DNA of 64,000 nt from Branchiostoma floridae (Eukaryota > Chordata > Leptocardii > Amphioxiformes > Branchiostomatidae). The stretch is from positions 20,951,739 through 21,015,738 of the forward strand of contig NC_049983.1 in the NCBI RefSeq assembly GCF_000003815.2, written 5' to 3'. A program made the translations under genes and the position numbers. Positions 50,501-63,850 of the stretch are shown in pieces; the first letter of the stretch is position 1; every line of letters begins with the position of its first letter. Under the pieces are notes generated by a model, which ran no database searches, had not been told where the DNA came from, and saw only the letters and a program-made list of their open reading frames with translations.

Positions 50501-50830
50501 CCCCCCTGATGACGCTCTACAGGGACGAGAGAGACGGCCTTCATCTACGCCATCACCAGCGCTGCGGTCGTACATGCCATAACTCAGTCCTGCTCGGCCG
50601 GGAACCTTACGGATTGCTCCTGTGGACGTGTTACGGGCGATTCCGACACCCTTCCCGCCAGGGGGAGCGACTTGGAGGGGTGGAAGTGGGGAGGGTGCTC
50701 CGACGACATCGTCTTCGGGATGGAGTTTAGCAAACGGTTTGTGGACGCGGCAGATTCCCGGGGGAGGAAAAAGAGAAGTCGGAACATTCGGAGCATGATG
50801 AACCTCCACAACAACGAAGTCGGAAGAAAG
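47463..50830 (+). CDS. WNT16: WNT16 orthologue, 3'-partial, three exons
   Basis: Exons 47463-47557, 47824-48062 and 50523-50830 join with matching phases (2, 1, 0) into 214 residues. Residues 1-30 form a signal peptide with core FMELLILAVLF. Wnt features follow: RQKRLC, SIMDGANKALGECRAQF, ERWNCS, RETAFIYAITSAAVVHAIT, SCSAGNLTDCSC, EGWKWGGCSDD and MNLHNNEVGRK. SAGN(L/M)T(D/E)CSC and EGW(K/H)WGGCSDD are shared with human WNT16 rather than WNT2 or WNT4. N-glycosylation sites are visible at the NCS of ERWNCS and at NLT (139). The protein is a secreted Frizzled ligand. The exon with the CHGVSGSC lipid-acceptor loop and the Cys-rich C-terminus was not found up to 64000. The neighbouring CPED1 supports the subfamily call. 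Confidence 0.92.
47558..47823 (+). other. WNT16: WNT16 intron 1
   Basis: A 266-base intron with GTGAGT donor and TTTTCTTCAG acceptor. Nothing else is visible in it. Confidence 0.85.
47824..48062 (+). CDS. WNT16: WNT16 coding exon 2
   Basis: The acceptor is TTTCTTCAG and the donor is GTGAGT. It completes a split Met codon and encodes residues 33-111, ending in phase 1. The Wnt family helix SIMDGANKALGECRAQFSQE and the RWNCS motif are present. The first 15 residues are Ser-rich and low in similarity. Confidence 0.93.
48063..50522 (+). other. WNT16: WNT16 intron 2
   Basis: A 2.5 kb CpG-rich intron. Open frames at 48520-48897 (+) and 49074-49538 (-) have no recognisable protein features or flanking exon structure and are probably chance frames in GC-richer DNA. 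Confidence 0.75.
50523..50830 (+). CDS. WNT16: WNT16 coding exon 3
   Basis: The acceptor is GCTCTACAG and the donor is GTGAGT. It encodes residues 112-214 and ends in phase 0, right after MNLHNNEVGRK. The conserved Cys at 135, 143, 145 and 170 are present. A basic run RGRKKRSR (191-198) lies in the variable loop before MMNLHNN. Confidence 0.95.
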
Positions 50831-53506
50831 GTGAGTTTCTCAGATAGACAGATACGACAGACATACTCTGATACTGTATTCTCATTAACCCTGATGAAAG
50901 ATATGAGGATGCTTCCGATGCTGTCTAAAACGTCCGACCTTTTACAAAAATTAAGAAGCTGTTTGAGTTATGTGTATCTTATTACCTGGATGTCTAACTT
51001 TCACTGACGAGCCCTGATGTCTGTATGGCTCCGCGTTATCTAAGTCGATTTCCGTGGTACATCCGCTTTCTTCGAGTTTCTGTGTTTGCCCAGCCTAAAG
51101 ATTATCCCTATTTCAGACAGGTAAGAAGCCCGTTCCCCCACCCCGTGTCAACAAACAATCCCGCCACCTGAGCGGACGGTGTCAAAACCTGCCAGATTTT
51201 ACACAAACAACACTAACACCTGTCTGTAGGGCCGCGCATTGTGAGGGATAAACATGTGTCCGTCTGACCACACATTGACACAGCTAGCCATATATCACCT
51301 GTATATACAAAACTGGAAACATGCAATGCAACAGATAGTGGCTTAACACCTTGCGTGACAAAGTATGCAGATGCGCCGGAAACGTGGTAACATTCATTAT
51401 CACCTTCCCTCCCCCTCCCCGCATCGTGTGCCACGGTCATCATCACTCACAGAACATTAGCATACATCTATATTTTACTTTGATAATCCTGTCTGTTGAA
51501 AACACGTTTTTTACCAAGTTCAAGTGTGAAATTTGTAAGACGTACTGTAGTTAAATATTGTTTCCTGTCCTTGTGGACGTTTGTTGTCATATCTTTGCTC
51601 AAGCTTACTCAAGCTCGAAAACCAGCATAGAAAAACCAATGCGGTATCTTCCTGACACAAACAAAGCTTTGTCACAAGACAAGATGGTAGTTTTGGTGGG
51701 TGGGGATGTGAACCGTTTGCTTGATTAGGTGTGACGGTCTCCGTCTTGTCGGTAGAAATCTGCTTCTGTTGACCCCGACTGATCCTCGGTTCGAACCTCA
51801 CCCCTTTCATAACACAGATATCACCAGCAGAAACATAGATATCAGCTGTCTGCTACATATCAAATCGCGGTATTGTCCTAGCGGGGATGCTGTACGCCCA
51901 GAGTCCGGGCTGACCGTCTGGGCACCGGCCGGGAGGGGGCCGTCACATCACCGCCCGGCATGGGGCGGCCTGACGGGGTGGAGCTGGCTATTTAGGAAGG
52001 TGTCAAGGGGGCTGGCCATATGTGCATTTCATTGAGCACATGACAATTGTTACATAGTCCATAAACGAGTGGGTTTGAGGATCTTGTTGTTATGGAGATC
52101 TCCACGGGATAGATAGCAATCAAGATTGGATTTACATTATCAATCTAGATTGGACTGAAATTGTTCTTGAATTACGTGAACGAACCAGGTCTTTATCATT
52201 TTTGGACCTCGTTTCTTTCACAGACTTTCTGTCTTTGATACCTCTGACATTGTGTATGATGTCTTCCAAACGTACAAGCTCCTTTAATAGCTCAAGAGCC
52301 TGAAGAGGGTCTTTGAAGTCCTTTCCTTAAAGTTTGTTTTTGAGGAAGAAGACGATAATGACAATGTGTTTGTCATTATCAGGACCATCAAGAGGAATGA
52401 GGCGAGAAATTCTCATTGAACTATCCTATTGTCAGGGGATCGCTGTGCACGGGAGGAGGCGCTGATGGATCCACAGTTGTGCAGCTACGTCACTTCCGGT
52501 TCAGGTGCACATATGGTATTAGGGAGGGACGTCCTGGTCATGCGTTTATAACCAAACTGGTGGGGAAGTCTCATAGTGTTTCATATCATAGTATTTCAGA
52601 GTTCAGAAGATGTCCTTTTGTCGGAGGTACATATACCGGTGTCCAGTTAGACAAGGTCTCTAAGGCTTGACATAATGGATCGATCATTTAATTTGGTCTG
52701 GGTCATCACAAAGCTTGAAGTTGAAGCATGGTGGAAGAAGGTAATGGTCACGGTGTATGGAAAAGGTAATGGTGTATGTGATGCAACAATAAAGAATGAT
52801 TGCAACATTGACTGTATTTTGGACACAGAGTGAGGTGTTTACAATAACATGATATTATGTCTATCTGACAACAAACATATTTTCTGGGATTCGACACTTT
52901 CGTACTTGAATCCAATCGTCCCTGATGATGACTAGTCGTATCGGGATCTCGCCATGTTCTTGATTGTGTCTCACCCACTAGCCATCTATCATTTTTTTTG
53001 TGGACGGGCTGAAACTTTTACCACTTAAATCTTGCTATGGTGTAGGAGGGTTCGTCTAACCTAAGGTTTATTGGCGAGAAGCCCTGATGTTCCGACATGA
53101 GGATTGATGTGAAGAGAACTCCTGTAGTCTTTTTATGTTGATGGGATCCTTCTGGTCATTTCAAACCTATCCTTCACTCAAACTTCCCCCGACACTCTCC
53201 CGTCGCGTCTTGTATTTGAGAACACACCGTGCGATACTTCTTCACCTGTTTGATGTGGCCCGACACTGCGAACTTGTGGATGGCCGCCCGGATAGTCCAA
53301 ACCCAAACAACCAGCTAAACCCTTCCTGGTGCGGGGCTTGAACTGTGGGAATCTTTACATAAAGAAAGTGTCCGGTATTTACCTTAGAGGCTGGAAGGTT
53401 TGGATTGTATTTGTCGAACAGGAGACTGGCTGTGGGTACAAGTGTTCTTACATGAGACGGGAACATGCCAACATAAACTAGTATTAATAATATAGCTGCC
53501 GAGTGT

Positions 53507-53555
53507 TTGTCTGTCTGTCTGCCTGTCCGTCTATCTGTCTGTCTCTTTCTTTCTC
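53507..53555 (+). repeat. (TGTC)n/(TTTC)n microsatellite
   Basis: Imperfect TGTC/TATC units followed by TTTC units in the WNT16 intron 3. Confidence 0.85.
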
Positions 53556-54899
53556 GTCGGAGAGGACGAAAAAGAGCCGGTTTCGGTACGAGTGCCAACC
53601 CGCATTACTGATCATTACTACAGACCGTCGGACCAGAGTCACCAGTAACGTGGGTTAAGTAGAGCGACAAGAAATCAATTAGGGACCACTTTTTTCTAAC
53701 CCCAATTATTTGCCGGACTCATTATCGCAATAAACGAAAGGCTCCCAGGCCCAGTCGTCAGGCGGGACAAATAAGTAGGGGATTGTTAAGCCCACGTGAG
53801 GAGAGTCAGCGTCCTTCCCTTTTCTTGGACACAAAAGTGGTGTGCTTCAATCGATGACGTTGCTGTAGGTGCGGAGGTAGTCGGTATGGGAGAAGTGTAC
53901 AATGTCAACATGTCTGCCGTTTACTTAGCTTCACCTGAGTACATCCAGTACATTCTGAGACCTCGTGTTTCACATTTGGAGCCAATTGAGTGGAAACAAG
54001 AGTTTGTGAGTGGGAGGGAGAAGCGTCTAAATGCCGACCAGTGTTTGTACATCCTTTGATCGACAGGCGTTCGGAGTCACCACCCTCTTGTTCCCGTCAA
54101 ACTTTGCTGAAGTTTGACCGAGTTTTGCCCTCGCCCCGTGAAGGCAGACTTGGCGTGTCTGAATCTAAAACCGACCCAGACATTCTAGTGTCTAATTGGG
54201 TGGGTGAAACTTGACCGATGCGGGCGGGAGAGATTGCGGCCCTTTCCAGCTTAGCTAATGAGAAATCCATGCCACCGTCCCGGGCGGAGAGAACCCAGGG
54301 CCCCGTCGCGACAGCCTGCCGAACCCCACCGTGACTCTGGGCGGGGCGACGGTCACTGTGTCCCGAGTCCGCTGCCTGAAACTAATTTGTTACATACTCA
54401 GTCAATAACGTGATAACTTTCGGTAGATTTGCCTTCCGAACGGTCTATGCTTCGCGTCTATTATACCGTTTATAAGTCGTAAGGGGGAGGGCGCTAGGTA
54501 AAGTACGTCCACATAACCAACCCTTATCAATTTTCTTGGTATTGAAAAGTAAATAAATAGACGAATAACGACGTATTCAATTGAATCAAAGTAGATTACT
54601 TGTCCTTCATAGGATTAAGCTGTATCAACTACAATAGACTGCTATCTCAGAGATCTGAATGTAACGTGTAGGGTTTGTTTGATTAATTTAACAACAGAGT
54701 GAGACCAGCCCTGCGCCATCTTGCTAGGCAGACGACAGACGAAGGACGCGGTATGTTTCCGGGTATCAAGGACAGTTTTAATAACTCACTCAGTACATTC
54801 AATATTTCTGTTTTAGATTTCATCCTTCCCAAACTGTAGTCTGCAGTTTTTGTGAATCGTGTGACTTCTATAGAGATTGGTCCACATTTGAGTAATAGA

Positions 54900-54912
54900 C
54901 CCCCCCCCCCCA
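54900..54912 (+). repeat. C homopolymer (13)
   Basis: Thirteen consecutive C; length may vary between individuals or assemblies. Confidence 0.9.
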
Positions 54913-57900
54913 AGAAAGGTCTCGAGGGTGGTTACGGGTGCATAGCTGTCCATCCTGTGTTAACTATGACTATCTCCTCTGACAAATCATTCACCTTATT
55001 TGGCCAATTTCTGACATTTTTGCGGCAACTTGAAGAGTCTTGTAGAGACCAATTAAATTAGCTGGTGATTATGACTGCAGCGTTGATACTTGTAGAATGC
55101 CTGCTTGCCATGGTAAGTAACGTCGGCAAGACATGCTTTGGTGCATGGCGCGTAGTTGATTCCCTATATATATGATTTCACTACCGCAATCACTCTACAA
55201 TATTCGTCGTTGGAAATGAGCACTAGCTTTCCCCGACGTTTTCAGATTAGGGGATACACTATCCTCCTGTAGTTGGGGACGGCGCACACGTCTTGCTTGA
55301 TACTCACGTTTGCCAATAGGTGGCTTTCCCAAAAGGCGTAGTGATTTGTCTTCATTATAGCCAGACATTTCATACTGTAATGGCTTCCACTCACTGACCC
55401 GTACGCGTGTTCACTAACTTTGGCAAAGACGATAACTCTGTAAGATTCGAGATAATTTGAAGACCCCTTAATATAAGGGAAACATGTACCGAAGCTTTGT
55501 ACTGGTTTCTGCTGGTTTGTTGTAACAATCCTATGTTTATCATAGATATCTTTGTAATACTTTGTACATTTTTTCTTCTTCATGATATAGCCACAGGTAT
55601 TACCCGTTGCAGGGTTGTACAGCGTCAGAGACCGGCCATATTACTCGTCAGCTTCCATTATTTTGGAGGATGTTTTGAAAACAGTTGTGAAAACAAACCC
55701 TGTGCGCGGCAAGGCTACCCGTCTTGACCATAATCAGGCCTGTTAGTGTTCCCCATCTGGTCTGTACTTCGGAAAGGAAATCTCCGGCCTAACCCCGCGT
55801 CTTACACCCCACGCAAACCCGCATCTGTTCTCTACTGTCATATTCCTGACGTGTTGGAGCTCTCTTTCGCAAATCCACATTGCCTTTACCAAATTCTTCC
55901 ACACAGAAAGTGTTTGCCTAATCGTTACACAGGGGTCATGTCCTCAGTCTCTATGTACTGTAGTACCGCCTGAATCATGCCTGTCTGATTGCGTCAGGAT
56001 GAACAATACGAACATGACTGGACGGAAGATGGTGGTTTAGTGTATGATGTTTTGTACATCACCCAGTGTAAGCCATGTTTCCTGCATGCCCGCGGACACA
56101 CAACAACACAACACAACCCCTGAACAAAACCTGTTCGATATATCCGGAACCAGATGATTGTCGACTTGCCCGCTTTGAGTTGAATGAACTGTCAAAAGTG
56201 TCAAAACGTGTCCATGTAGACTTAGGTTGTGCTCGTCGAAGTATCGTTTACTAGATGTGTACAAATGTCTGGTTCCTCATTAAATGTCACTTTCATTTGA
56301 TATGTTTACATTTTCGACATGCTGTCTTATATGTACACACAGCAGAAGGTCATAGTCCTGAAGGTTGGCTCTACTAGTATGTCTTATACGAGAAATATGT
56401 TTCCTTTTTTCTCCCCTGATTCTTTTGTCTTGTCTTGTACTTTGCCTAATGTCCAGATGGTTGTAAATGATATTCTGTGCCCCCTCAAACCTACTGTACA
56501 ACTAGCTGGTTCACTTTTTATATGTTTCACATCTACGCCTTCTGTCTTTGATCAAGGAACCTTTAGAGGTGTGAAGGTCACAAAACGCATCGGTAAAATA
56601 ATCTGATGTGTTTCCTGTGTTTCTCATCCATGGGAGACTGATCACATCAAACCAAACACGACTATAACTATAAGGCAGAGATGTTGTGGGGAGGGGAGGA
56701 CCGTGCCGAACCTCCGCGGACCGCACTCGTCGTCTCAAGGCCAACCCGTGGGGAGGCCGACACGCCTCGCTGACCAAGTCAAAGGTTTCCTCTAACGATC
56801 GCCCTCCGATCGGTAAATCTATCAAGTGCAGCAGTGTTAAAGTCATCGTACATTGAGTCTTTGATCGCAATGTTTCAGCTTCTCCCAGCATGGATTGGTT
56901 TAAGTTCCAAGAGACTAGGTGTGGCCATGTCAAACGTTTGAAAGTGAAACGTTGGATTAAGATCAGCCATATACAGTAACGGCTATGAGATAACAATTAC
57001 GTTCCCGTCGCCATGAGGCACCTGTTGGAAAGGCTACTAACATCCATTCCATCGTACTGCCATGCATATATGCCCTGGAGAACAAACGTTAAACTAAAGG
57101 TGCTACTGAACAGTGTGTTCATGGCATATTACCGGATAAGTTATGGATAAAGTATGGTGGGTAAAAAGGAAGGGTAGAAATGCACAAGAATGGAACCAGC
57201 CTCCGGTTACGACTGAGCCCGGGAACAAACTTGAACACACACCACAACAAACAAACATACAAACATACAGACTGAAAACAATACCTCCACGGTGACTAAA
57301 AAACAGAAAGAGTGACGAACGAAAGTCATTTACATTGAAACACCATTGTCGAGTGGCTGGGACTAAATAAAGGACCAGCTAACACGTTCTCATGATTATA
57401 GAGTTCCGGAATGTCCGTAGCCTTACCGAGCTGATTAAGGCGAGCTATTCCGGTCTTGTTGTCATAATTTTGTACAATGTAAACATTCGGCTACATCAGA
57501 GCTTCGGCAGTATTATGATAGCGTGCGAACTAAAACTGCCAAGGATATGTGCGCCTCAGGCGAGAATAAGAAAAATGAAAAACTTTCCATCGCTACATTC
57601 TCAGCCTTGCAAACATCTGGAGCCAGTAATTGTCGGAAAGAGTTACAAATTTTCTTGTGGGCGCATAGTTAGGAAGTTGTTGATGTACAATTTCAGGGTA
57701 ATTTTGGAGTTTGAAATAAGAGTGTTGAAAGTTGTCCTATTTGTTTAGAGGCTTTATAGAAAATGTGCTTATGTGGTGTTCCGCTAGATTAGAAGCGTGG
57801 TCGTTTCACGCCAAACCCACCATTTCACTGCTTATCGAGTGTAAATGTGTTGCTGATGTTGCTGTGAAGTTGTTGTTTTTTCCGTTAAACTATATGACGG

Positions 57901-60900
57901 CAAATTGGGCATACCGGAATGATGCTTTGGAGCGCATCTTCATTGCAATACATTTTGATCAGGAAATAGATAATGCCAAAATTTCGAAGTCAGTTACACA
58001 GTTTTTCGAAACCGAATCAGTGTCATGGTCCTGTGTAGGTGCCCAGCCAAATATGACACTTTACCCTGGACTGCCCAGGGCAAAAGCATTATATTTTCAC
58101 AGTTGCCGGAAATTATGACATCAATTTTCCTGACAACCTAATTTATTCATACAAAAAAGGTTCCCAACGGTGTGAAACTCATCTCATGGGAGAACGAACC
58201 TGCATCCGTTCTGACGAAAAATGTCCCGCTTCCAGGGACGTCTTGTGAAATATTGCATGTTCTTAATTGCTTTATCGTCCGGATCTTCGGTATCTTGAAC
58301 TTCTCTAGTCTGCTGATATGTTGTTGTTTTTTTTCGCAGGGTTGTGGGGCTAGTAGGGCAAGTCTCCTGTGTGTTTCTGGCCAGTCTCACTCTCAATTAA
58401 AACACTATCGTGCGATGATAAGTCACTACTATCTGATGGTATACTAGGCTCCGAGAGGAACAGACCAGATTACTGCGCGAAATTCCTTCTAATCCAATCG
58501 ACATCTGTGAGTTAATCAAAATACACAGTTATGTAGGGCACAGGGAACCACTGAGGTAGGAAACTCTAAGTACTGAGTCAATCCAGCGATTAACGTTCTT
58601 TAAAGACCTGGTGATGAGGAAAATCTCTTTTAGAAGTCCTTTATGAGATCTTAGCTACAACAAGACCAGTGTCATCTTTCGCCCGTTGTGTCATGATGCG
58701 ACAGGTGGCCCCGTATCAGTCGCCTACTGTCACCGCTTATCCCAGATTGTTCTAACCTCAATTCGTTATATCCTTGAGATTTTCAATGCAAGAAGGAATG
58801 GCGTTCTATGGTAATCTGTATTGTATCACTGTCATAGTGCAGTAGTAGAACAAGTGGTTGGTGCAATGGCTGAACATTTTGTATTTGGTTGTCGTCTGTT
58901 TATTGTTACAAGTGATAGTTATCGTTTTGCTGTTCTGATCGGTGTGGTTTCTTGACGTCCCGTTTTTCAGTGGTTATAGGTAGGCATGGAACTCGCCGCG
59001 GGAAATTCAAACATGTCCAGGTATAAATTCCTGCTGCAGGTTTCACTCGTACCTACCACACTAATCTCAGGTGGTCGTCCGTAACGTAAGGTGACAGTTG
59101 TCATGGGTATGACTACATGTATGTTAGGCAGAATGTCAACTATTCTTTAAATATCGCTCCTTGTTGTCAGTTTTGGGGAGAAGACAATGGGCATGTAACT
59201 CGGCTGTGTGGACACAGCAACATTCTTAGACACACACGAAGACACGGTTTGAAACAGCTTGTATCATTATGAAATTTAGATATTCGGGTTCCGTCTTTCT
59301 TCTTCTGTTGCGTATCTTAGAATAGAAATGCATATTACATGAATGTGAGTTTCCAGTCAGTATATAAACGACAAGTGACAACCTTGCACGCCGAAGAGAT
59401 CACCTCGAAAACTGCGAAAATTTTCCCCTTTTACAGTAAATACACGAACTTCTGTGATGCGAACGCAGTGCTCTCTGTCTTATATCAGGTCTTACAATAC
59501 GCCCACCGACTCTAGCTGTGTTCTACTATTTTGTGATTTGTTATCTTCACCAAGCACCCGATATATATCAAACGGACAAGACACTTGTGGTGACCGATGT
59601 GCGTCTCTGAATGCGAGCAATGTTCCACTTATCTCTGCTGGAATTTGGCCACTTGGAGAGGGCAGTCGTGATGTGAACAGCCTCATCGACATTCTTTAAC
59701 TCCCGTAACAACGTGATCGTGGCTTACCTGTTTGAGCACATCACCTGTAAGGTTAGGTAAAGCGGGTGAGGACAAGTCAATGGAAATACATTTCCTTTGT
59801 TCATTTGAGGGGTTTCATCACAGGTCATACTAGTATGCTCCTCTTGTCGCACGTTGGTCCTCCTTTTCTACCCCAGGTCTTGGCCTCCATGGTTTTGTAG
59901 TTGTCCTACAGTTTAGTGGGCACTTCACTGCCTTGGCGTTAAACTGTTACAATATGGTATTGGAAAAGGTTTCCAAACATATCCGACACATGTGTCAAAG
60001 CTTAGCCGCGCCCGTAAAGCCACAGCCCGTGATATTATGGCTTCTCGTGCGTTTCCCATGAAGAACGGGAGAAAGTTTGTCGGAACATCAGTGGCAGGAA
60101 TGGCAACACTTCGTCTGCTCTCGTTCCCATTCCTAAATCCACTCCAAATGTTAAACCCCACTCCGCAAGGCATGTAAGAGGCCTGAGACTGGAGAAGAGA
60201 GCACCGTAGGAATGCCTAAGCATTTCGAGAGATGTTCTAAAACTACTTATAGTGTATGTGACCTCTTTATGAAGGAAAGAGGGATGAGTAGTAAAATAAG
60301 TCTTTATTCAGATACATGCATAAAAGAAAGTAACATTTATCCCAGGTCACGTGGGTTATTACTGACCGAACATGCAGGGGGCATTGACAGACTGACACAA
60401 GACGTTATATAGACAATATTGCACAGTTGAGTTCACTATTATCTTAACAATTTATATGGAACAGACAATGCAGTGAAATATAAAACGATAACTCCTGAAA
60501 TTTCCCTTGGAGTATCCCCACGCCTTTCCGAGCCACACACAGCTTCAAAGTCACATTGTTTGGGTTACTTCGACAGGAGGCCTCCTCGGGAAGGCGCTAC
60601 CAGCTAGTTCATTGGCCTTCATGTTGTTATTGAACCAACACTACTTTCCTTAGAGCTCGAAAGAAAGCGTTCTATTAGACATGTACAGGGAGTGCCAAAC
60701 CTCACAGAAAGCCAAGTCTATGGGTCGAAGGCCATTGGTAAGGTCGCATGAGTGTCGCATGTAAATGATATCAGAAACCGTGCTAAGATACTGATCACGC
60801 AATGCTACATAGACGTAGATCTTGTGCTGATATTAAGTTTCATCGCTATTTACTACTAACGTTACTATTTACGTTCTGTAAGGAGACCTTACACAATTCT

Positions 60901-62650
60901 TCTTCTTAAAGTTATGTCTTCTTCCCCGTCCTTCAATTTGTAGGAAAATTGTGTATTTGCACCTAGTACCTTCAATAGGTTTGAGGAAAATTCCCTTTTC
61001 CGACACGATAGCACATTCCATGGAACCTTAATTTTGGATAACACCAAGGGAATTTCTGATACTCAATAATAGCATATTATTGTGTACGAATCAAAGGACA
61101 TTTATCATACAGTATCACGCAGAGGTCAAGAAAAGATGGAAAGGTCATCAGTTCCTGGTCACCGCTGATTAGATGGCGTGGCCAAAGGGGCTGAGGAGAT
61201 GAAAGGTCAGTTTCAACATGAGGACCAGGGGGACCTTTTACCGTCTCGCGGACGGATCTAAGCAACATGGGCCACATCACCACGCACGAAGGTAACCGAG
61301 ATCAAAGAGCGCGAGCCACCCGCCACATCACACCGTGTCGGCCGGTATGTTCCTCTTGGGCCGCCGTGTGCCATACCAGCTCGGCTAACAATGTCAACAG
61401 GACAACCACGTCCACTCGTGTGTTTCCCAGCCAGAACACCCATCAACAACTCCGTGAGACCTAAGCAAAGCGCGGAAATTTGACATTGGCTGCAACATAA
61501 CACATTTCTCAAGCAAGTGAAACGAGCTTGATCATAGCGAGGTTTGTTTGACCTTCTGTCCCGTCGCCCCTCTCGCGGGCGGTTGTTTCCACGACCCTCT
61601 GAGCTTCTCCCAAACTTCAAAGGAGTTCTACAGACAGTGCTACTCGGTAGCAGCAGAATGTCTGGGTCTGGTTCGTGACTAGCTGTGTCTTTTCACGCCC
61701 TACTCCTGGTCAAGCGGACGTCAGATAAGGCTGCTTGAACTGTGACCTTTCCGAGAGGTCGGATAGTGGGCGGAGCACCTGTCCTTGTCGGCATGTTAGC
61801 TGACCCTGACCTACTAGTACCTTGCCGTAGAGTTGACCACCACGATAGGAGAGAGGGGTTTGGGATGACAGTACTAGCCTGGGTTCCATTCTCTTTAATA
61901 ATAAGTGGTCACATTCATCGAAGTCGTCTTGCGATTTTGGACCATTTTCAATAGTATGTAAGACTTTCAAGCAGGCAGAACCGATCACAGACAGATATCG
62001 AAGGCAGCCTTCAGTTGGTAGCTGAATATTGTATGCCACATGGACGACTATCCTCAGAATCTCCCCGGTTTGTTGTCGCACGACGATTGCAAAGCAAATA
62101 TGACCACTTCCTTGGTGTGCGGCCTCACCAACTCGTGTTCAGAGTGAATGAGCCTAAACTACGAGGGTTGTACCGAGGCTATAGACCAAAATGGCATAAT
62201 AAACAAATTCAATCTCCAACTGTATCACTCACTCCCTCTGCTGTCTTGACATGGACGTTGTTTTGGCAAGGGGTCAGTCAGGGCCCGCTTAGTGTTCCAT
62301 CTGAAGAGGCAACTAGTACTAGTTTGTTGGTGGTTAAGCGATGCCAAGGTCAATGGCATTACACCTGACTTCGCACTTGGCCCCTTTTAGATCAGATTCT
62401 GTTTCTTTATATAACTATTGTCGGAGTAAAGAAAAGAAACATACATTCATAACTACATGTTCACGTGTTCTACATTTGTGCTTGCCTGGTGCGTATAGGA
62501 ACAAACCAGTAAAGGAGGGGGGTGTAGGGGTGGTGCGAAAACCTAATATTGCACGAGGGATACAAAAGACGTAAAGATACATGGGTTTTGATTGGCAAAG
62601 GTCCGTGTTAAAGACGGAATCATTTTGGTGACATTTAATCGCCACAACCA

Positions 62651-62700
62651 TACATACACACACAACCACAATTATACACACTCAAACACACACACACCAC
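62651..62700 (+). repeat. CA-rich simple repeat
   Basis: Interrupted CACA/ATACAC units in the WNT16 intron 3. Confidence 0.8.
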
Positions 62701-63016
62701 AGTCCTTCCTGACCCGCCCCTTAACTTACATGCGTATCGCTGTACGTCTCCCACCAGCCAAGAATAACAAACAATCTCTACCTAATTTCTCACCCTGTAT
62801 TTAGGTGCCATGACTTTTACATTCCCAGGCATGCGTGTGTTTACGTTATCTACACAGACCACAGTATTAAGTTTTCAAAACGGCTGTCAGTTTGTCCTCA
62901 CTCTGTGGTTAACAATTGTGCTGCTTTGTTTTGACTTCTATATTTTCTGTGTTGTTGTGTTGACTTTTTATATTTCAGCCATACATAGTATGGTGAAATA
63001 TATTGTATTCGTAATG

Positions 63017-63038
63017 TTTCTTTCTTTCTTTCTTTCTC
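63017..63038 (+). repeat. (TTTC)n microsatellite
   Basis: Five TTTC units directly before the 163-bp tandem array. Confidence 0.85.
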
Positions 63039-63070
63039 CTGTCAAATCTTCAAAGTGATTCATCTCCGCC

Positions 63071-63850
63071 GTTCCTGGACCGAATGACCTGAAATTTGGT
63101 ACAGAGGTAGAATGGGCCAATACCTTGATGCTTTTTTCTCAGTTTTTTCATATCTGCCTCTAAAATGATTTTATTGAGATTTTTTGGTCAATTTTAGACC
63201 AAAACTGTATATTTTGGCCCCTGTACCCTGGTATTACAACCAAATGAGCTGAAATTTGACAGAGATGTGCCTTAATAATGCCCCCATATAAATTCGATAA
63301 CACTTTTGGTGTACAGTACAACAAAATGCTTATTTTTGTGATTTTTTGACCAATTTTTGACCAAAAAAGGACACTTCTGGCCCCTGTACCCTGGTATTAC
63401 AACCAAATGAGCTGAAATTTGACAGAGATGTGCCTTGATAATCCCTTCATATAAATTCAATAACACTTTTGGTGTACAGTACAACAAAATGCTTTTTTTT
63501 GCGATTTTTTGACCAATTTTTGACCAAAAAAGGACACTTTTGGCTCCTGTACCATGGTATTGCAACCGAATGAGCTGAAATTTGACACAGATGGGCCTTG
63601 ATAATCCCTTCATATAAATTCAATAACACTTTTGGTGTACAGTGCAACAAAATGCTTATTTTTGCGATTTTTGGCCAATTTTTGACCAAAAAAAGGACAC
63701 TTTTGGCTCCTGTACCCTGGTATTACAATGAAATGACCTGAAATTTGGTATAGATAGGCATTAGATACTTGGTAACAAGATTCAAGTAAAATTTTTGACA
63801 TAAACAACTTTAAAATGATTAATTTTGGCACTTTTCTGAGGGGAAATTTG
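63071..63850. repeat. 163-bp tandem repeat array, about five units
   Basis: Units begin GTATTACAACCAAATGAGCT or similar at 63231, 63394, 63557 and 63720, giving three exact 163-base steps. A more diverged unit precedes them from 63071 and the last is cut short and diverged near 63850. Shared words include GAAATTTGACAGAGATG, CACTTTTGGTGTACAGT and GACCAATTTTTGACC. Open frames on the minus strand here are read through the repeat and are not genes. Confidence 0.9.

Noticed and set aside
51788-51798. GGTTCGAACCT, a polymerase III B-box-like word
   Set aside because: The flanking bases do not pair as a T stem and no acceptor stem or anticodon arm could be built, so no tRNA is called.
56546-56556. 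TCF/LEF-like CTTTGAT words in WNT16 intron 3 (also near 56858 and 61302)
   Set aside because: Their number is about what chance predicts for a 7-base word in 13 kb, so no autoregulation is claimed.
61258-61620. 120-codon minus-strand frame
   Set aside because: Arg-rich, no family recognised and no exon context.
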